NCBI RefSeq assembly: GCF_009697225.1
Contig: NZ_WIND01000007.1
Span: forward strand, 62,001-126,000
Direction: 5' to 3'
DNA from: Halovulum marinum
GTDB taxonomy: Bacteria > Pseudomonadota > Alphaproteobacteria > Rhodobacterales > Rhodobacteraceae
Length of the DNA stretch: 64,000 nucleotides
In this document: in pieces, positions 1 to 8,501 of the stretch
Layout of the letters: the number at the start of each line of letters is the position of its first letter
How positions within the stretch are numbered: position 1 is the first letter of the stretch
Program-made: the position numbers and the translations under genes
The notes under the pieces: model-generated
Seen by the model: only the letters and a program-made list of their open reading frames with translations
Database searches by the model: none
Told to the model about the DNA's origin: nothing

Positions 1-312
1 TCGCGCTGGAACTTCGACGTCGCCGACACCGAGGTGCTGCTGCGCCATTTCGAGGAGGCCGAGGCCGAGTGCGCCCGGATCCTGGACCAGCCCGAGGTCG
101 ACCCCAAGACCGGCCGGCGAATCGTCATGGCGCACCCGGCGTACGACCAGTGCATCAAGGCCAGCCATATCTTCAACCTGCTGGACGCGCGCGGCGTGAT
201 CAGCGTGACCGAGCGGCAGGCCTATATCGGCCGGGTGCGGGCGCTGGCCAGACGCAGCGCCGACGCCTTCGTGCGTACCGAGGCCGGCGGCTGGACCCCC
301 GAGGCCGCCTGA
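1..312 (+). CDS. glyQ: Glycine--tRNA ligase alpha subunit, C-terminal part
   Basis: Partial gene: the frame is open from base 1 and ends at TGA 310-312, so the start lies outside the window. About 103 residues remain, beginning [21 protein letters not shown]. The helical stretch ending in ...[19 protein letters not shown].. and [16 protein letters not shown] is typical of the end of bacterial GlyQ. Family knowledge: GlyQ carries the aminoacylation active site of the alpha2beta2 glycyl-tRNA synthetase and works in the cytoplasm with GlyS. The matching glyS lies 1.8 kb downstream with three small genes between, an arrangement I associate with Rhodobacterales. Confidence 0.95.
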   Translation, partial: SRWNFDVADTEVLLRHFEEAEAECARILDQPEVDPKTGRRIVMAHPAYDQCIKASHIFNLLDARGVISVTERQAYIGRVRALARRSADAFVRTEAGGWTPEAA

Positions 313-373
313 CGCGCTTTGCCCTCCGCGCCGGCCCGGGGCACCATGGCGGCGCAGCAGAAAGGGGGCAGCC

Positions 374-730
374 ATGACCATCGAGTCGGCGACGCCGGTC
401 CTGCGCTCGGGCGACTACGCCCGCGCGCGCGACTTCTACACCCGCATCCTGGGCTTCCGCCTGGCCGAGGAGGCCGGCGCGCCGCCGGGCTTCGGCATCT
501 TCATCCGCGACCGCGCCCGGGTCTTCGTCGAGGCCTACCAGGGCGCCGAGGCGCCCTATCACCGCTGGCGCGCCTATTTCCACGTCACCGGGCTGGACGC
601 GCTGGCGGAGGAGATCCGGGCCAGCGGCGGCAGCCTGATCCGCGGCATCGAGCGCACCGAATACGACATGCGCGAATTCGAGATCGCCGATCCCGACGGC
701 AACGTGCTGTGCTTCGGCGCCGACCCGTAG
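374..730 (+). CDS. VOC (glyoxalase/bleomycin-resistance fold) family protein
   Basis: A 118-residue protein with a single vicinal-oxygen-chelate type unit. It opens with ATPVLRSGDYARARDFYTRILGF, the usual first beta-alpha unit, and closes with FEIADPDGNVLCFG, the usual last strand carrying the conserved DPDGN turn. Candidate metal ligands are the Glu/Asp residues near the end, but no full metal site can be assigned from one repeat, and the protein would have to dimerise. The start ATG follows a good AAAGGGGG ribosome site. The substrate is unknown. It sits between glyQ and a membrane protein on the same strand, with no functional link visible. Confidence 0.85.
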   Translation: MTIESATPVLRSGDYARARDFYTRILGFRLAEEAGAPPGFGIFIRDRARVFVEAYQGAEAPYHRWRAYFHVTGLDALAEEIRASGGSLIRGIERTEYDMREFEIADPDGNVLCFGADP

Positions 731-785
731 CCGGGAACTTTCCGCCGCCCCGCGCGCTGTTCCTGATCAGCAAGGGGGAAGCGAG

Positions 786-1628
786 ATGTCCGATACGGCG
801 CCGGCCTGGGTGGTCCCGGCCATGCGCGCAGGCTATGCCGCGCGCGGTTTCGTCTACGCCGTGGTCGGCGGCATCGCGGTGTCCAGCGCCGTGCGCGGCG
901 GCAATGCCGAAGGCACCACCGGCGCGATCTCGTCGCTGCAGGGCGGGCCCTGGGGGCAGGCGCTGCTGTGGGCGGTGGCGCTGGGTCTGCTGGCCTACGC
1001 GCTGTGGCGCGGGCTGGCGTCGTGGATGGACCTGGAGCGCCACGGCACCGACGCCAGGGGGCTGATCGCGCGCACCGGCATCGCCGTCTCGGGCGTCGTC
1101 CACCTGGGCCTGGCGATCTATGCCGCGCGCGTGGCGCTGGGCGGCGGCGGCTCGGGCGGCGGCACCGAAAGCTGGACCGCCCGGCTGATGCAGATGCCGT
1201 TCGGCCGCTGGCTGGTGGTGATCGGCGGCCTGATCGTGATCGGCGCCGGCATCTACTACGGCTACAAGGGCCTGTCCGAGAAGTACAAGCGCAACCTGCG
1301 CGCCACCCGCCTGACCGAGCGGCTGGAGCCGGTCTGCAAGGCCGGGCTGCTGGCCCACGGCATCGCCATCGCCCTGATCGGCGGCTTCTTCGTCTATGCC
1401 GGCTGGACCTCGGACGCCTCCGAGGCGGGCGGGATGGAGCAGGCCTTCGCGACGGTGCGGCAGGCCGCGTTCGGGCGCGTGCTGCTGGGGCTGATGGGCC
1501 TCGGCTTCGTCGGCTTCGCCGTCTACTGCTGGATCGAGGCGGTCTACCGGATCGTGCCGGCCCGCGCCGGCCGCGACGTGATCTCGATGGCGCGCGCCGC
1601 CAAGCGCCGGGCCGAGGCGCGGGTCTGA
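786..1628 (+). CDS. DUF1206 family integral membrane protein
   Basis: 280 residues with about six hydrophobic segments arranged as three similar helical pairs, the layout of DUF1206 proteins. Each pair opens with a similar phrase: YAARGFVYAVVGGIAV near residue 18, ARTGIAVSGVVHLGLAIYAA near 97 and KAGLLAHGIAIALIGGFFVYAG near 184. The repeats imply internal triplication. It ends in a basic tail (RAAKRRAEARV), likely cytoplasmic. AAGGGGGAAGCGAG precedes the ATG. The function of the family is not established, and nothing in the neighbours gives a role. Confidence 0.85.
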   Translation: MSDTAPAWVVPAMRAGYAARGFVYAVVGGIAVSSAVRGGNAEGTTGAISSLQGGPWGQALLWAVALGLLAYALWRGLASWMDLERHGTDARGLIARTGIAVSGVVHLGLAIYAARVALGGGGSGGGTESWTARLMQMPFGRWLVVIGGLIVIGAGIYYGYKGLSEKYKRNLRATRLTERLEPVCKAGLLAHGIAIALIGGFFVYAGWTSDASEAGGMEQAFATVRQAAFGRVLLGLMGLGFVGFAVYCWIEAVYRIVPARAGRDVISMARAAKRRAEARV

Positions 1629-1706
1629 CCCGCCGGCGGGCGAGAAACGGCTTTACGCCCCCCGGCGCGCCCGGTATCCCCCGACCGGACTGACCACGAG
1701 GGGACC

Positions 1707-2147
1707 ATGCCCGGCCGCATCTTCGTCGGCGCCTTGCTGCTGTTCGTCGCCGTCTTCGGGGCGGCGCTGTTCTGGTTCCAGACCTACGCCTATTACGAGC
1801 GGGTCACGGGGCTGGGCAGCATCGCCGTGTCGGGGCGCGAGATCCCGGTGCGGGATTACCAGGGGATCGACGCCACCTCGTCGGGGCTGAAGCTGCGCGG
1901 CTGCTTCACCGCCGATCCGGCGGCCTTCGACGGCCTGCCGCGGGCCGAGGCGGCCGAGCCGCTGACCCCGCCGTTCTGGTTCGACTGCTTTCCCACCGAC
2001 CGGCTGGCGCACGACCTTCAGGCCGGGACCGCCACCGCCTACCTTGCCGCCACCGAGGAATTCGACGGCATCGACCGGATCGTCGCCGTCTATCCCGACG
2101 GCCGCGCCTTCCAGTGGCGCCAGCTCAACGAGAGATTTGCAAACTGA
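1707..2147 (+). CDS. Small membrane-anchored protein of the glyQ-glyS locus (DUF6446-like)
   Basis: 146 residues with one N-terminal transmembrane helix (about residues 4-24, FVGALLLFVAVFGAALFWFQ) followed by a roughly 120-residue soluble domain. Two cysteines (in LRGCFTAD and WFDCFPTD) could form a disulfide in the periplasm. The last base of its stop codon is the first base of the glyS start (TGATG), so the two are translationally coupled. I recognise the arrangement from Rhodobacterales, where this protein, classed as DUF6446, sits between glyQ and glyS. No function is known, and an involvement in tRNA charging is not implied by an exported domain. Confidence 0.75.
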   Translation: MPGRIFVGALLLFVAVFGAALFWFQTYAYYERVTGLGSIAVSGREIPVRDYQGIDATSSGLKLRGCFTADPAAFDGLPRAEAAEPLTPPFWFDCFPTDRLAHDLQAGTATAYLAATEEFDGIDRIVAVYPDGRAFQWRQLNERFAN

Positions 2148-4549
2148 TGCCCGATCTTCTGCTCGAACTGCTGTCCGAAGAGATCCCCGCGCGGATGCAG
2201 GCCCGCGCCGCCGAGGATCTCAGGCGCCTGGTCACCGAAGCGCTGGTCGCGGCCGGGCTGACCTATGCCGGGGCGGGTGCCTTCGCCACGCCCCGCCGCC
2301 TGACACTGGCCGTCGAGGGGCTGACCGGCCGCTCGCCCGACACCCGCGAGGAGCGCAAGGGCCCGCGCGCCGACGCACCCGAAAAGGCGATCGAGGGCTT
2401 TCTGCGCTCCACCGGCCTGACCCGAGAGCAGCTCGAAGTCCGCGACGACAAGAAGGGCCAGGTGCTGTTCGCGGTGATGGAACGCCCCGGCCGCGCGGCA
2501 TCGGACATCATCGCCGAGGTGGTGCCGCAGGTGGTGCGCAGCTTCCCCTGGCCGAAATCCATGCGCTGGGGCAGCGGTTCCTTGCGCTGGGTGCGCCCGC
2601 TGCACTCGATCCTGTGCATCCTGAGCGACGAGGCTGGGGCGCAGGTGGTGCCGTTCGACGTCGACGGCATCGCCGCGGGCGACAGCACCGTCGGGCACCG
2701 GTTCATGGCGCCGGAGCGGTTCGCCGTCATCTCGTTCGAGGATTACGAGCTGAAACTGGCCCGCGCCCATGTCATGCTGAATCCGGAAACCCGCGCCGAC
2801 AAGATCCGCCACGACGCCGAGCAGATGGCCTTTGCACAAGGCTTGGAAGTGGTCGAGGACAAGGGCCTGCTGGCCGAGGTCGCGGGGCTGGTCGAATGGC
2901 CGGTGGTGCTGATCGGCGACATCGGCGAGGATTTCCTGGACCTCCCGCCCGAGGTGCTGCGCACTTCGATGAAAGAACACCAGAAGTTCTTTTCGGTGCG
3001 GAACCCGAATACCGGCCGGATCGAGAAGTTCGTCACCGTCGCCAACCGCGAGACGGCGGATCAGGGCGCGACGATCCTGCACGGCAACGACAAGGTTCTG
3101 GCCGCGCGCCTGTCCGACGCCAAGTTCTTCTGGGAAAACGACCTGCGCACGATCCGCGACAAGGGGATGGAGGGCATGGCCGCGCCGCTCGCCAACGTCA
3201 CCTTCCACGCCAGGCTGGGCACCCAGGCCGAACGCATCGCCCGGATCGAGGCGCTGGCGCGCGAGATCGCCCGGCAGGTCGGCGCTGATGAAAGCGAAGC
3301 TGGTAAGGCTGCGCAGGTGGTCAAGGCTGATTTGGCTTCGGAGATGGTCTACGAGTTCCCGGAATTACAGGGAATTATGGGCGGATACTATGCCCGCGAA
3401 GCCAAACTGAGTGACGCGGTGGCCAAGGCCTGCGCCGCCCACTACCAGCCCCTGGGGCCCTCCGACGACGTGCCGACCGAGCCAGTTTCGGTCGCCGTGG
3501 CGCTGGCCGACAAGATCGACATGCTGACTTGCTTCTGGGCCATCTATGAGAAGCCGACGGGCTCGGGCGATCCCTATGCACTGCGGCGGGCGGCGCTGGG
3601 GGTTATTCGGATACTCCTGGCAAATCGCACGCGTATGAGGTTGAAGGCGATACTCTCAAGTATTTACAGGGAGGGGTCGCTAAATAATTTTTACGGTTTT
3701 GGCTTAAACTTGGAGAGGTTCGGTGACCTTTCTCGTGGTTACGAAGGGCAAAAGGGGATGGACCTAGTTGAGAATTTGCCTCCTTACGTCACTTTTGCAT
3801 ACCATGAGTTGGTGTATAGCAGTGAAGTAGAAGATGGCTTGAGGACACTTAAGATTAACCCAAAGTACTCAAAAGGAGAAAATATTGAAGTACCAGATGA
3901 GTACTACAGCTCAGTAGAGCAGTTTGACAGGCTATCTGCTCTTGAGCCGGTGAGCGCGGGTGAGGCAGCCGGTATGTCCGATGACGGATTAGCATTGCTT
4001 TCAAGCTTGGAAGAACGGTTTTCTGCAGACCTCATCTCCTTCTTCGCCGACCGCCTCAAGGTCCATCTCCGCGGCGAGGGCATCCGTCACGACGTGATCG
4101 ACGCCTGCTTCCAGCTTGGCGGGCAGGACGACCTGGTGCTGCTGGTGAACCGCGTCCGTGCGCTGCAGGCGTTTCTGGACACCGACAACGGGGCGAACCT
4201 GCTGGCGGGCTACAAGCGCGCCGCGAACATCCTGGCGCAGGAAGAGAAGAAGGACGGCGTCGAATACTCGCTCGACCCGCAGCCGCAGCTGGCCGAGACC
4301 GGCGAGGAACGCGCGCTGTTCGACGCCCTCGACATAGCCGAGGCGCGGATCGCCCCGGCGCTGCAGGCCGAGGACTTCGCCGCCGCGATGGCGGCGATGG
4401 CCGGGCTTCGCGCGCCGATCGACGCGTTCTTCGACAATGTCATGGTCAACGCCGACAGCGACATGGTGCGCCGCAACCGGCTGTGCCTGCTGAACCGCAT
4501 CCGCGCGGTGATGAACCGGGTGGCGATCCTGTCCGTCATCGAGGGCTGA
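2147..4549 (+). CDS. glyS: Glycine--tRNA ligase beta subunit with a ~100-residue insertion
   Basis: Beta subunit of the tetrameric glycyl-tRNA synthetase, which binds tRNA and is needed for charging. The N-terminus MPDLLLELLSEEIPARM is diagnostic, and the C-terminal part (GYKRAANIL, APIDAFFDNVMVNAD) is the anticodon-binding region. The start is ATG 2147, coupled to the preceding stop; the upstream in-frame ATG at 2114 would lie inside the neighbouring gene. The protein is 800 residues against 689 in E. coli. The excess lies at about residues 500-628, between LGVIRILL and LISFFADRLKVHLR, where E. coli has about 25 residues. The DNA there is strikingly A/T-rich with different codon use but stays in frame. 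A milder patch lies at 3290-3400. Confidence 0.95.
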   Translation: MPDLLLELLSEEIPARMQARAAEDLRRLVTEALVAAGLTYAGAGAFATPRRLTLAVEGLTGRSPDTREERKGPRADAPEKAIEGFLRSTGLTREQLEVRDDKKGQVLFAVMERPGRAASDIIAEVVPQVVRSFPWPKSMRWGSGSLRWVRPLHSILCILSDEAGAQVVPFDVDGIAAGDSTVGHRFMAPERFAVISFEDYELKLARAHVMLNPETRADKIRHDAEQMAFAQGLEVVEDKGLLAEVAGLVEWPVVLIGDIGEDFLDLPPEVLRTSMKEHQKFFSVRNPNTGRIEKFVTVANRETADQGATILHGNDKVLAARLSDAKFFWENDLRTIRDKGMEGMAAPLANVTFHARLGTQAERIARIEALAREIARQVGADESEAGKAAQVVKADLASEMVYEFPELQGIMGGYYAREAKLSDAVAKACAAHYQPLGPSDDVPTEPVSVAVALADKIDMLTCFWAIYEKPTGSGDPYALRRAALGVIRILLANRTRMRLKAILSSIYREGSLNNFYGFGLNLERFGDLSRGYEGQKGMDLVENLPPYVTFAYHELVYSSEVEDGLRTLKINPKYSKGENIEVPDEYYSSVEQFDRLSALEPVSAGEAAGMSDDGLALLSSLEERFSADLISFFADRLKVHLRGEGIRHDVIDACFQLGGQDDLVLLVNRVRALQAFLDTDNGANLLAGYKRAANILAQEEKKDGVEYSLDPQPQLAETGEERALFDALDIAEARIAPALQAEDFAAAMAAMAGLRAPIDAFFDNVMVNADSDMVRRNRLCLLNRIRAVMNRVAILSVIEG
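3602..4030 (+). other. Low-GC in-frame segment inside glyS
   Basis: By hand count 3601-4020 is about 46% GC (193 of 420), with single 60-base rows as low as 35%; the rows just after (4081-4200) are 63-67%. Codons rare elsewhere in the window (TTA, ATA, AGG, AAT, TAT) are common here. The segment encodes roughly residues 486-628, including ILSSIYREGSLNNFYGFG and LKINPKYSKGENIEV, and joins normal GlyS sequence at both ends without a stop or frameshift. No terminal inverted repeats or target duplications were recognised. The composition suggests foreign origin; the function is unknown. Confidence 0.85.
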
Positions 4550-4580
4550 CGGGCGGCGAATCGGTCGCAGCATTCGCGAT

Positions 4581-4608
4581 TTGCGCCCGGCGCGATCCGG
4601 TTTATGCT
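4581..4608 (+). promoter_or_regulatory. Putative promoter of the dikinase gene
   Basis: TTGCGC (4581-4586) and TATGCT (4603-4608) are 16 bases apart. The -10 box ends 9 bases before the ATG at 4618, so transcription would start almost at the start codon, consistent with a leaderless or very short leader mRNA; no clear Shine-Dalgarno sequence precedes the ATG. Confidence 0.45.
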
Positions 4609-4617
4609 GCACCGCAC

Positions 4618-7263
4618 ATGGATGATGGAATGACAGAGCCGCCGGTGACGGGAATCGCCCCGCTGCGTGATGCCGCAGGCGCCGCCGAGCAGTTCGGCGC
4701 GCGCGCCGAACGGCTTGCCCGCATGGCCGCGCTGGGCCTGCCGGTGCCCGGCGCCACGGTGCTCGACTTCGACACCGTGCGCGCCATCGCCGAAGGCGCG
4801 CGGGTGCCCGCGCCGGACCCGTCGCTGGGGCCGGTGCTGGCGCTGCGCGGCTCGGCCGGCGACCGGCGCTGGGGCGGGCCGCAGGCGATCCTCAACGTCG
4901 GGCTGTGCGACGCGGTGCTGCCGGCGCTGGTCGAGCGTATCGGCCGCCGCGGCGCGCTGGCGGCCTATGCCCGCGCGATCCGCGCCTACGCGGTGCGGGT
5001 CTCGGGGCTGGATCCCGAGGATTTCGACAACATCCACTACGACCGCATGAAGCTGTGCGACACCCTGTCCGAGGCGGACCTTCTGGCGATCGTCGAGGAG
5101 TCGAAGCGGTTCTACGCCGACGAGGTCGAGATGCCGTTCCCGCAGACGCTGGAGCAGCAACTGGACGGCGCGGTGCGGGCGATGGTCGACGAATGGCACG
5201 GGCTGACCGCGCGGATCCTGCGCGAATCCAGCGGCGCGCCGGCGGACGCCGGGCTGGGGCTGATCCTGCAGCGCATGGTGTTCGGCCTGGGCCAGGGGCG
5301 CAGCGGCGCCGGGTTCTTCCAGGCCGTCGACAGCACCACCGGGCGGGCGGCGGCGACCGGGCGCTTCCTGCCCGACGCGCAGGGCAACGACGCCGCCCGC
5401 GGCGCGCGCACGCCGCACATGATCACCGAGGCCGAGCGCGCCGCCGCCGGCCAGACGCTGCCGTCGCTGCAGGCGCTGGACCCGGACGCCTTCGCCGCGC
5501 TGGCCCGCCACGCCGCGGCGCTGACCAGCAGCCTGGGCGACGTGTTCGAACTGCCGTTCACCGTCGAGGCCGGCACGCTGCACATCCTCGACGCGACGCC
5601 GGTGCGCCGCAGCCCCTCGGCGGCGGTGCAGATCGCGGTCGACCTGGTCGGGCAGGGCGCGATCACCCGCGAGATCGCGCTGCTGCGGGTCGAGCCGCGC
5701 AACCTGATCGAGACCCTGCACCCGCGCATCGACCCCAACGCCCGCCGCGACATCTTCGGCACCGGCCTGCCGGCCAGCCCGGGGGCGGCGACCGGCAAGA
5801 TCTGCTTCTCGCCCGAGGCGGCGATGGCGCTGCATGCCCAGGGCGAGGACGCGATCCTGGTGCGGGTCGAGACCAGCCCCGAGGACATCCGCGGCATGCA
5901 CGCCGCCGTCGGCGTGCTGACGGTGCGCGGCGGCATGACCAGCCACGCCGCGGTGATCGCCCGCGGCCTCGGCCTGCCCTGCGTGGTCGGCGCGGGCGAG
6001 CTGCACCTCGACCTGCGCCGCGGCCGGCTGACCGCGCCCGACGGCCGCGCCTTCGGCGCCGGCGACAGCATCACCATCGACGGCACCGCCGGCGAGGCGC
6101 TGGCCGGCGCCCCGGCGATGCTGCCGGCGGTGCCCTCGGCCGCGTTCGACACGCTGATGGGCTGGGCCGACGAGGTGCGCGCGCTGGGCGTGCGCGCCAA
6201 TGCCGACACCCCCGCCGACGCGGCGCTGGCGCGGCGCTTCAAGGTCGACGGCATCGGCCTGTGCCGGACCGAGCACATGTTCTTCGAGGGCGACCGCATC
6301 GACGTCATGCGCGAGATGATCCTCGCCTCGAACGGCGCCGAGCGGCAGGTCGCGCTGGACCGGCTGCTGCCGATGCAGCGCGGCGATTTCGAGGCGCTGT
6401 TCGGGATCATGGAGGGCCTGCCGGTGACGATCCGCCTGCTGGACCCGCCGCTGCACGAGTTCCTGCCCCATGGCCAAGAGGAGCTGGCGGCGCTGGCCCG
6501 GGCGATGAACCTGCCGGTCGAGGACGTGATCGCCCGCGCCGAGGACCTGCGCGAGTTCAACCCGATGCTGGGCAAGCGCGGCGTGCGGCTGGGCATCACC
6601 ATGCCCGAGATCTACGACATGCAGGCCCGCGCCATCTTCGAGGCGGCGCACAACGCCGGCGAGGCCGCCGGGGTGCCGGTGATCCCCGAGATCATGATCC
6701 CGCTGGTCTCGGCCAACCGCGAGCTGGAGCTGGTCAAGGCCCGCGTCGACAGCATCGCCGCCGCGGTCGCCGCCGAGCGCGGCCGGCGCCTCGACTACCG
6801 CATCGGGGTGATGGTCGAGACCCCGCGCGGGGCGCTGCGGGCGGCGGACCTGGCGCGCTCGTCGGCGTTCCTCAGCTTCGGCACCAACGACCTGACGCAG
6901 ATGACCTACGGCCTCAGCCGCGACGACGCCGGGCGCTTCATGCGCGACTATGTCGCCAAGGGCGTGTTCCCCGAGGATCCGTTCCATTCGCTCGACGTCG
7001 AGGGGGTGGGCGAGCTGCTGCTGCTGGCCACCAACCGCGGCCGCTCGGTGCGCAGCGACCTGACGCTGGGGCTGTGCGGCGAGCATGGCGGCGACCCGGA
7101 ATCGATCCGGTTCTGCAAGATCGCCGGCTTCGACTATGTCTCGTGCTCGCCGTTCCGGGTGCCGATCGCGCGGCTGGCGGCGGCGCAGGTGACCATCCTG
7201 ACCGAGGGCGGCGGGCACGGCGCCGAGCCTGTGAATCACGGGGATGATTCTGAAACTTCCTGA
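4618..7263 (+). CDS. ppdK: Pyruvate, phosphate dikinase / PEP-utilising enzyme
   Basis: 881 residues, the usual length for PPDK, which interconverts pyruvate + ATP + Pi and PEP + AMP + PPi. The N-terminal part is the nucleotide-binding domain. The swivelling phosphohistidine domain contains GGMTSHAAVIARGLG with catalytic His443, and the C-terminal TIM-barrel PEP domain shows GLCRTEHMFF, LRLGITMPEIYDMQ, FGTNDLTQMTYGLSRDD and the GLCGEHGGDPESI active-site loop. The start ATG 4618 is favoured over longer frames because those run back into glyS; ATG 4630 is an alternative. The N-terminus lacks the GGGKAEG-like opening of plant and many bacterial enzymes, so it may be a divergent subtype. It stands alone between glyS and a long regulatory gap. 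Confidence 0.9.
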   Translation: MDDGMTEPPVTGIAPLRDAAGAAEQFGARAERLARMAALGLPVPGATVLDFDTVRAIAEGARVPAPDPSLGPVLALRGSAGDRRWGGPQAILNVGLCDAVLPALVERIGRRGALAAYARAIRAYAVRVSGLDPEDFDNIHYDRMKLCDTLSEADLLAIVEESKRFYADEVEMPFPQTLEQQLDGAVRAMVDEWHGLTARILRESSGAPADAGLGLILQRMVFGLGQGRSGAGFFQAVDSTTGRAAATGRFLPDAQGNDAARGARTPHMITEAERAAAGQTLPSLQALDPDAFAALARHAAALTSSLGDVFELPFTVEAGTLHILDATPVRRSPSAAVQIAVDLVGQGAITREIALLRVEPRNLIETLHPRIDPNARRDIFGTGLPASPGAATGKICFSPEAAMALHAQGEDAILVRVETSPEDIRGMHAAVGVLTVRGGMTSHAAVIARGLGLPCVVGAGELHLDLRRGRLTAPDGRAFGAGDSITIDGTAGEALAGAPAMLPAVPSAAFDTLMGWADEVRALGVRANADTPADAALARRFKVDGIGLCRTEHMFFEGDRIDVMREMILASNGAERQVALDRLLPMQRGDFEALFGIMEGLPVTIRLLDPPLHEFLPHGQEELAALARAMNLPVEDVIARAEDLREFNPMLGKRGVRLGITMPEIYDMQARAIFEAAHNAGEAAGVPVIPEIMIPLVSANRELELVKARVDSIAAAVAAERGRRLDYRIGVMVETPRGALRAADLARSSAFLSFGTNDLTQMTYGLSRDDAGRFMRDYVAKGVFPEDPFHSLDVEGVGELLLLATNRGRSVRSDLTLGLCGEHGGDPESIRFCKIAGFDYVSCSPFRVPIARLAAAQVTILTEGGGHGAEPVNHGDDSETS

Positions 7264-7462
7264 AAAAACCGGGGCTTGACACGCGACCCGCAGACGCGGG
7301 ATGAGCGAGATTCCGCCGACGCAGATTTCTGAGGAAACCTCCGCAAAAATCTGGACACGTTGGCCAAATTGCGGATCGGTCCCCGATTCCGCCTGCGACC
7401 GCAGGTCCCATTCCGTTTGCTCCGAGTCGACATAAGGTCCCCTCACGCTTCAGAACCGATTC
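7233..7462. promoter_or_regulatory. Cluster of six GANTC sites before the cell-wall hydrolase gene
   Basis: GANTC occurs at 7233, 7246, 7309, 7385, 7424 and 7458. Three copies are part of a repeated GATTCCGC word. Family knowledge: GANTC is the target of the alphaproteobacterial cell-cycle methylase CcrM. The 281-base gap 7264-7544 also holds a TTGACA (7276-7281) with a weak -10 17 bases on, overlapping a small CCCGC/GCGGG hairpin (7287-7300). No small gene was found in the gap. Confidence 0.4.
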
Positions 7463-7544
7463 CGCGCGCGGTCCGTCGTGGGGGAGTTTCGATGGTTCGC
7501 GGACTGCTGGTACGTCCTTCGGGATCGTTGCGTGGGGAGTGACA

Positions 7545-8396
7545 ATGTACGTTTCAGTGAACGCCCGCCCTTTCGGGGCGGGGTGGCACATCTTGGCCGG
7601 TCTTCTTTTTGCGATCACCATCGGCCTTGTCCCACAAGCACACGCAGGACGGAACATCGATGCGCCGCCCGAGGCGCTGAACCGGCTGGATGACCAGATC
7701 TCGGCAATGATGGAGCAGCAGCGCACCCTGGCCCGCACCGCCGAAACCGAGAAGCGGGCCGGGCTGGCGATCGCGCCGCACGGCGGCATCGTTCGCGACA
7801 AGCTCGCGCAGCGGCTCCAGCGCTCGCGCTCGGGCGCGGGGCTGGCGATGTCGCGGCAGCTGACGATGATGGACGCGACCGCCGCCCGCCAGGCCGGCGA
7901 GGCGCGCAGCGCGATCCGCCCCTTCGACCACCGCCAGCCGGGCGAGTACGACCGCGACACGCTGGACCGGCTACCGGTGGCCTCGGGCGGTCCGGAATGG
8001 GCCTGCCTGACCGAGGCGCTGTACTTCGAGGCCCGCGGCGAATCGCTGAAGGGCCAGCTGGCGGTCGCCGAGGTGATCCTGAACCGGGTCGACAGCCGCC
8101 GCTATCCGGACTCGGTCTGCGGCGTGATCTCGCAGGGCGAGCAGCGCCGCGACGCCTGCCAGTTCTCGTTCCGCTGCGACGGCAAGCCCGAGACCTTCAG
8201 CGAGAAGCGCGCCTACGAGCGCGTGGGCAAGATCGCCCGGCTGATGCTGGACGGCCGCGATCGCGCGCTGACCAGCGGCGCCACGCATTACCACACCACG
8301 GCGGTAAAGCCGTCCTGGGCGCGGCGGCTGACCCGCACCGCGCAGATCGGCCGCCACCTGTTCTACCGGCTGCCGGTGCAGCAGGCCAGCAACTGA
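7545..8396 (+). CDS. SleB/CwlJ-type cell wall hydrolase
   Basis: 283 residues. A signal peptide or anchor (about residues 12-34, HILAGLLFAITIGLVPQAHA) targets it to the periplasm. A polar, possibly coiled linker follows (residues 45-130). The C-terminal 130 residues form the hydrolase_2 domain: CLTEALYFEARGESLKGQLAV with the presumed catalytic Glu, VILNRVDSRRYPDSVC, and CQFSFRCDGKPE. Three cysteines at conserved spacing suggest disulfides. The family cleaves peptidoglycan (spore cortex lytic enzymes and their Gram-negative relatives). ATG 7545 is preferred over GTG 7539 because GGGGA lies six bases upstream. The long, GANTC-rich upstream gap hints at cell-cycle control. Confidence 0.88.
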   Translation: MYVSVNARPFGAGWHILAGLLFAITIGLVPQAHAGRNIDAPPEALNRLDDQISAMMEQQRTLARTAETEKRAGLAIAPHGGIVRDKLAQRLQRSRSGAGLAMSRQLTMMDATAARQAGEARSAIRPFDHRQPGEYDRDTLDRLPVASGGPEWACLTEALYFEARGESLKGQLAVAEVILNRVDSRRYPDSVCGVISQGEQRRDACQFSFRCDGKPETFSEKRAYERVGKIARLMLDGRDRALTSGATHYHTTAVKPSWARRLTRTAQIGRHLFYRLPVQQASN

Positions 8397-8501
8397 CCTT
8401 GCGTCCGCGGGGCGTGCGTCCGCGCGTGCCCCGTGCTACGACGTGCCGGAGCCGGCCGGGCAGTGGTGCCGCGGCCGCCTGACCGGGCGACGGAGAGGTT
8501 C

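Noticed and set aside
3644-4030. Intein in glyS
   Set aside because: The segment is only about 130 residues, has no Cys or Ser at its start and no His-Asn at its end followed by Cys, Ser or Thr, and shows none of the splicing blocks.
4210-7446. A 1078-codon open frame on the minus strand across the dikinase gene
   Set aside because: It is antisense to a convincing PPDK, its translation is rich in Arg, Gly, His, Gln and Ala with no domain, and such long antisense frames are expected at this GC content.
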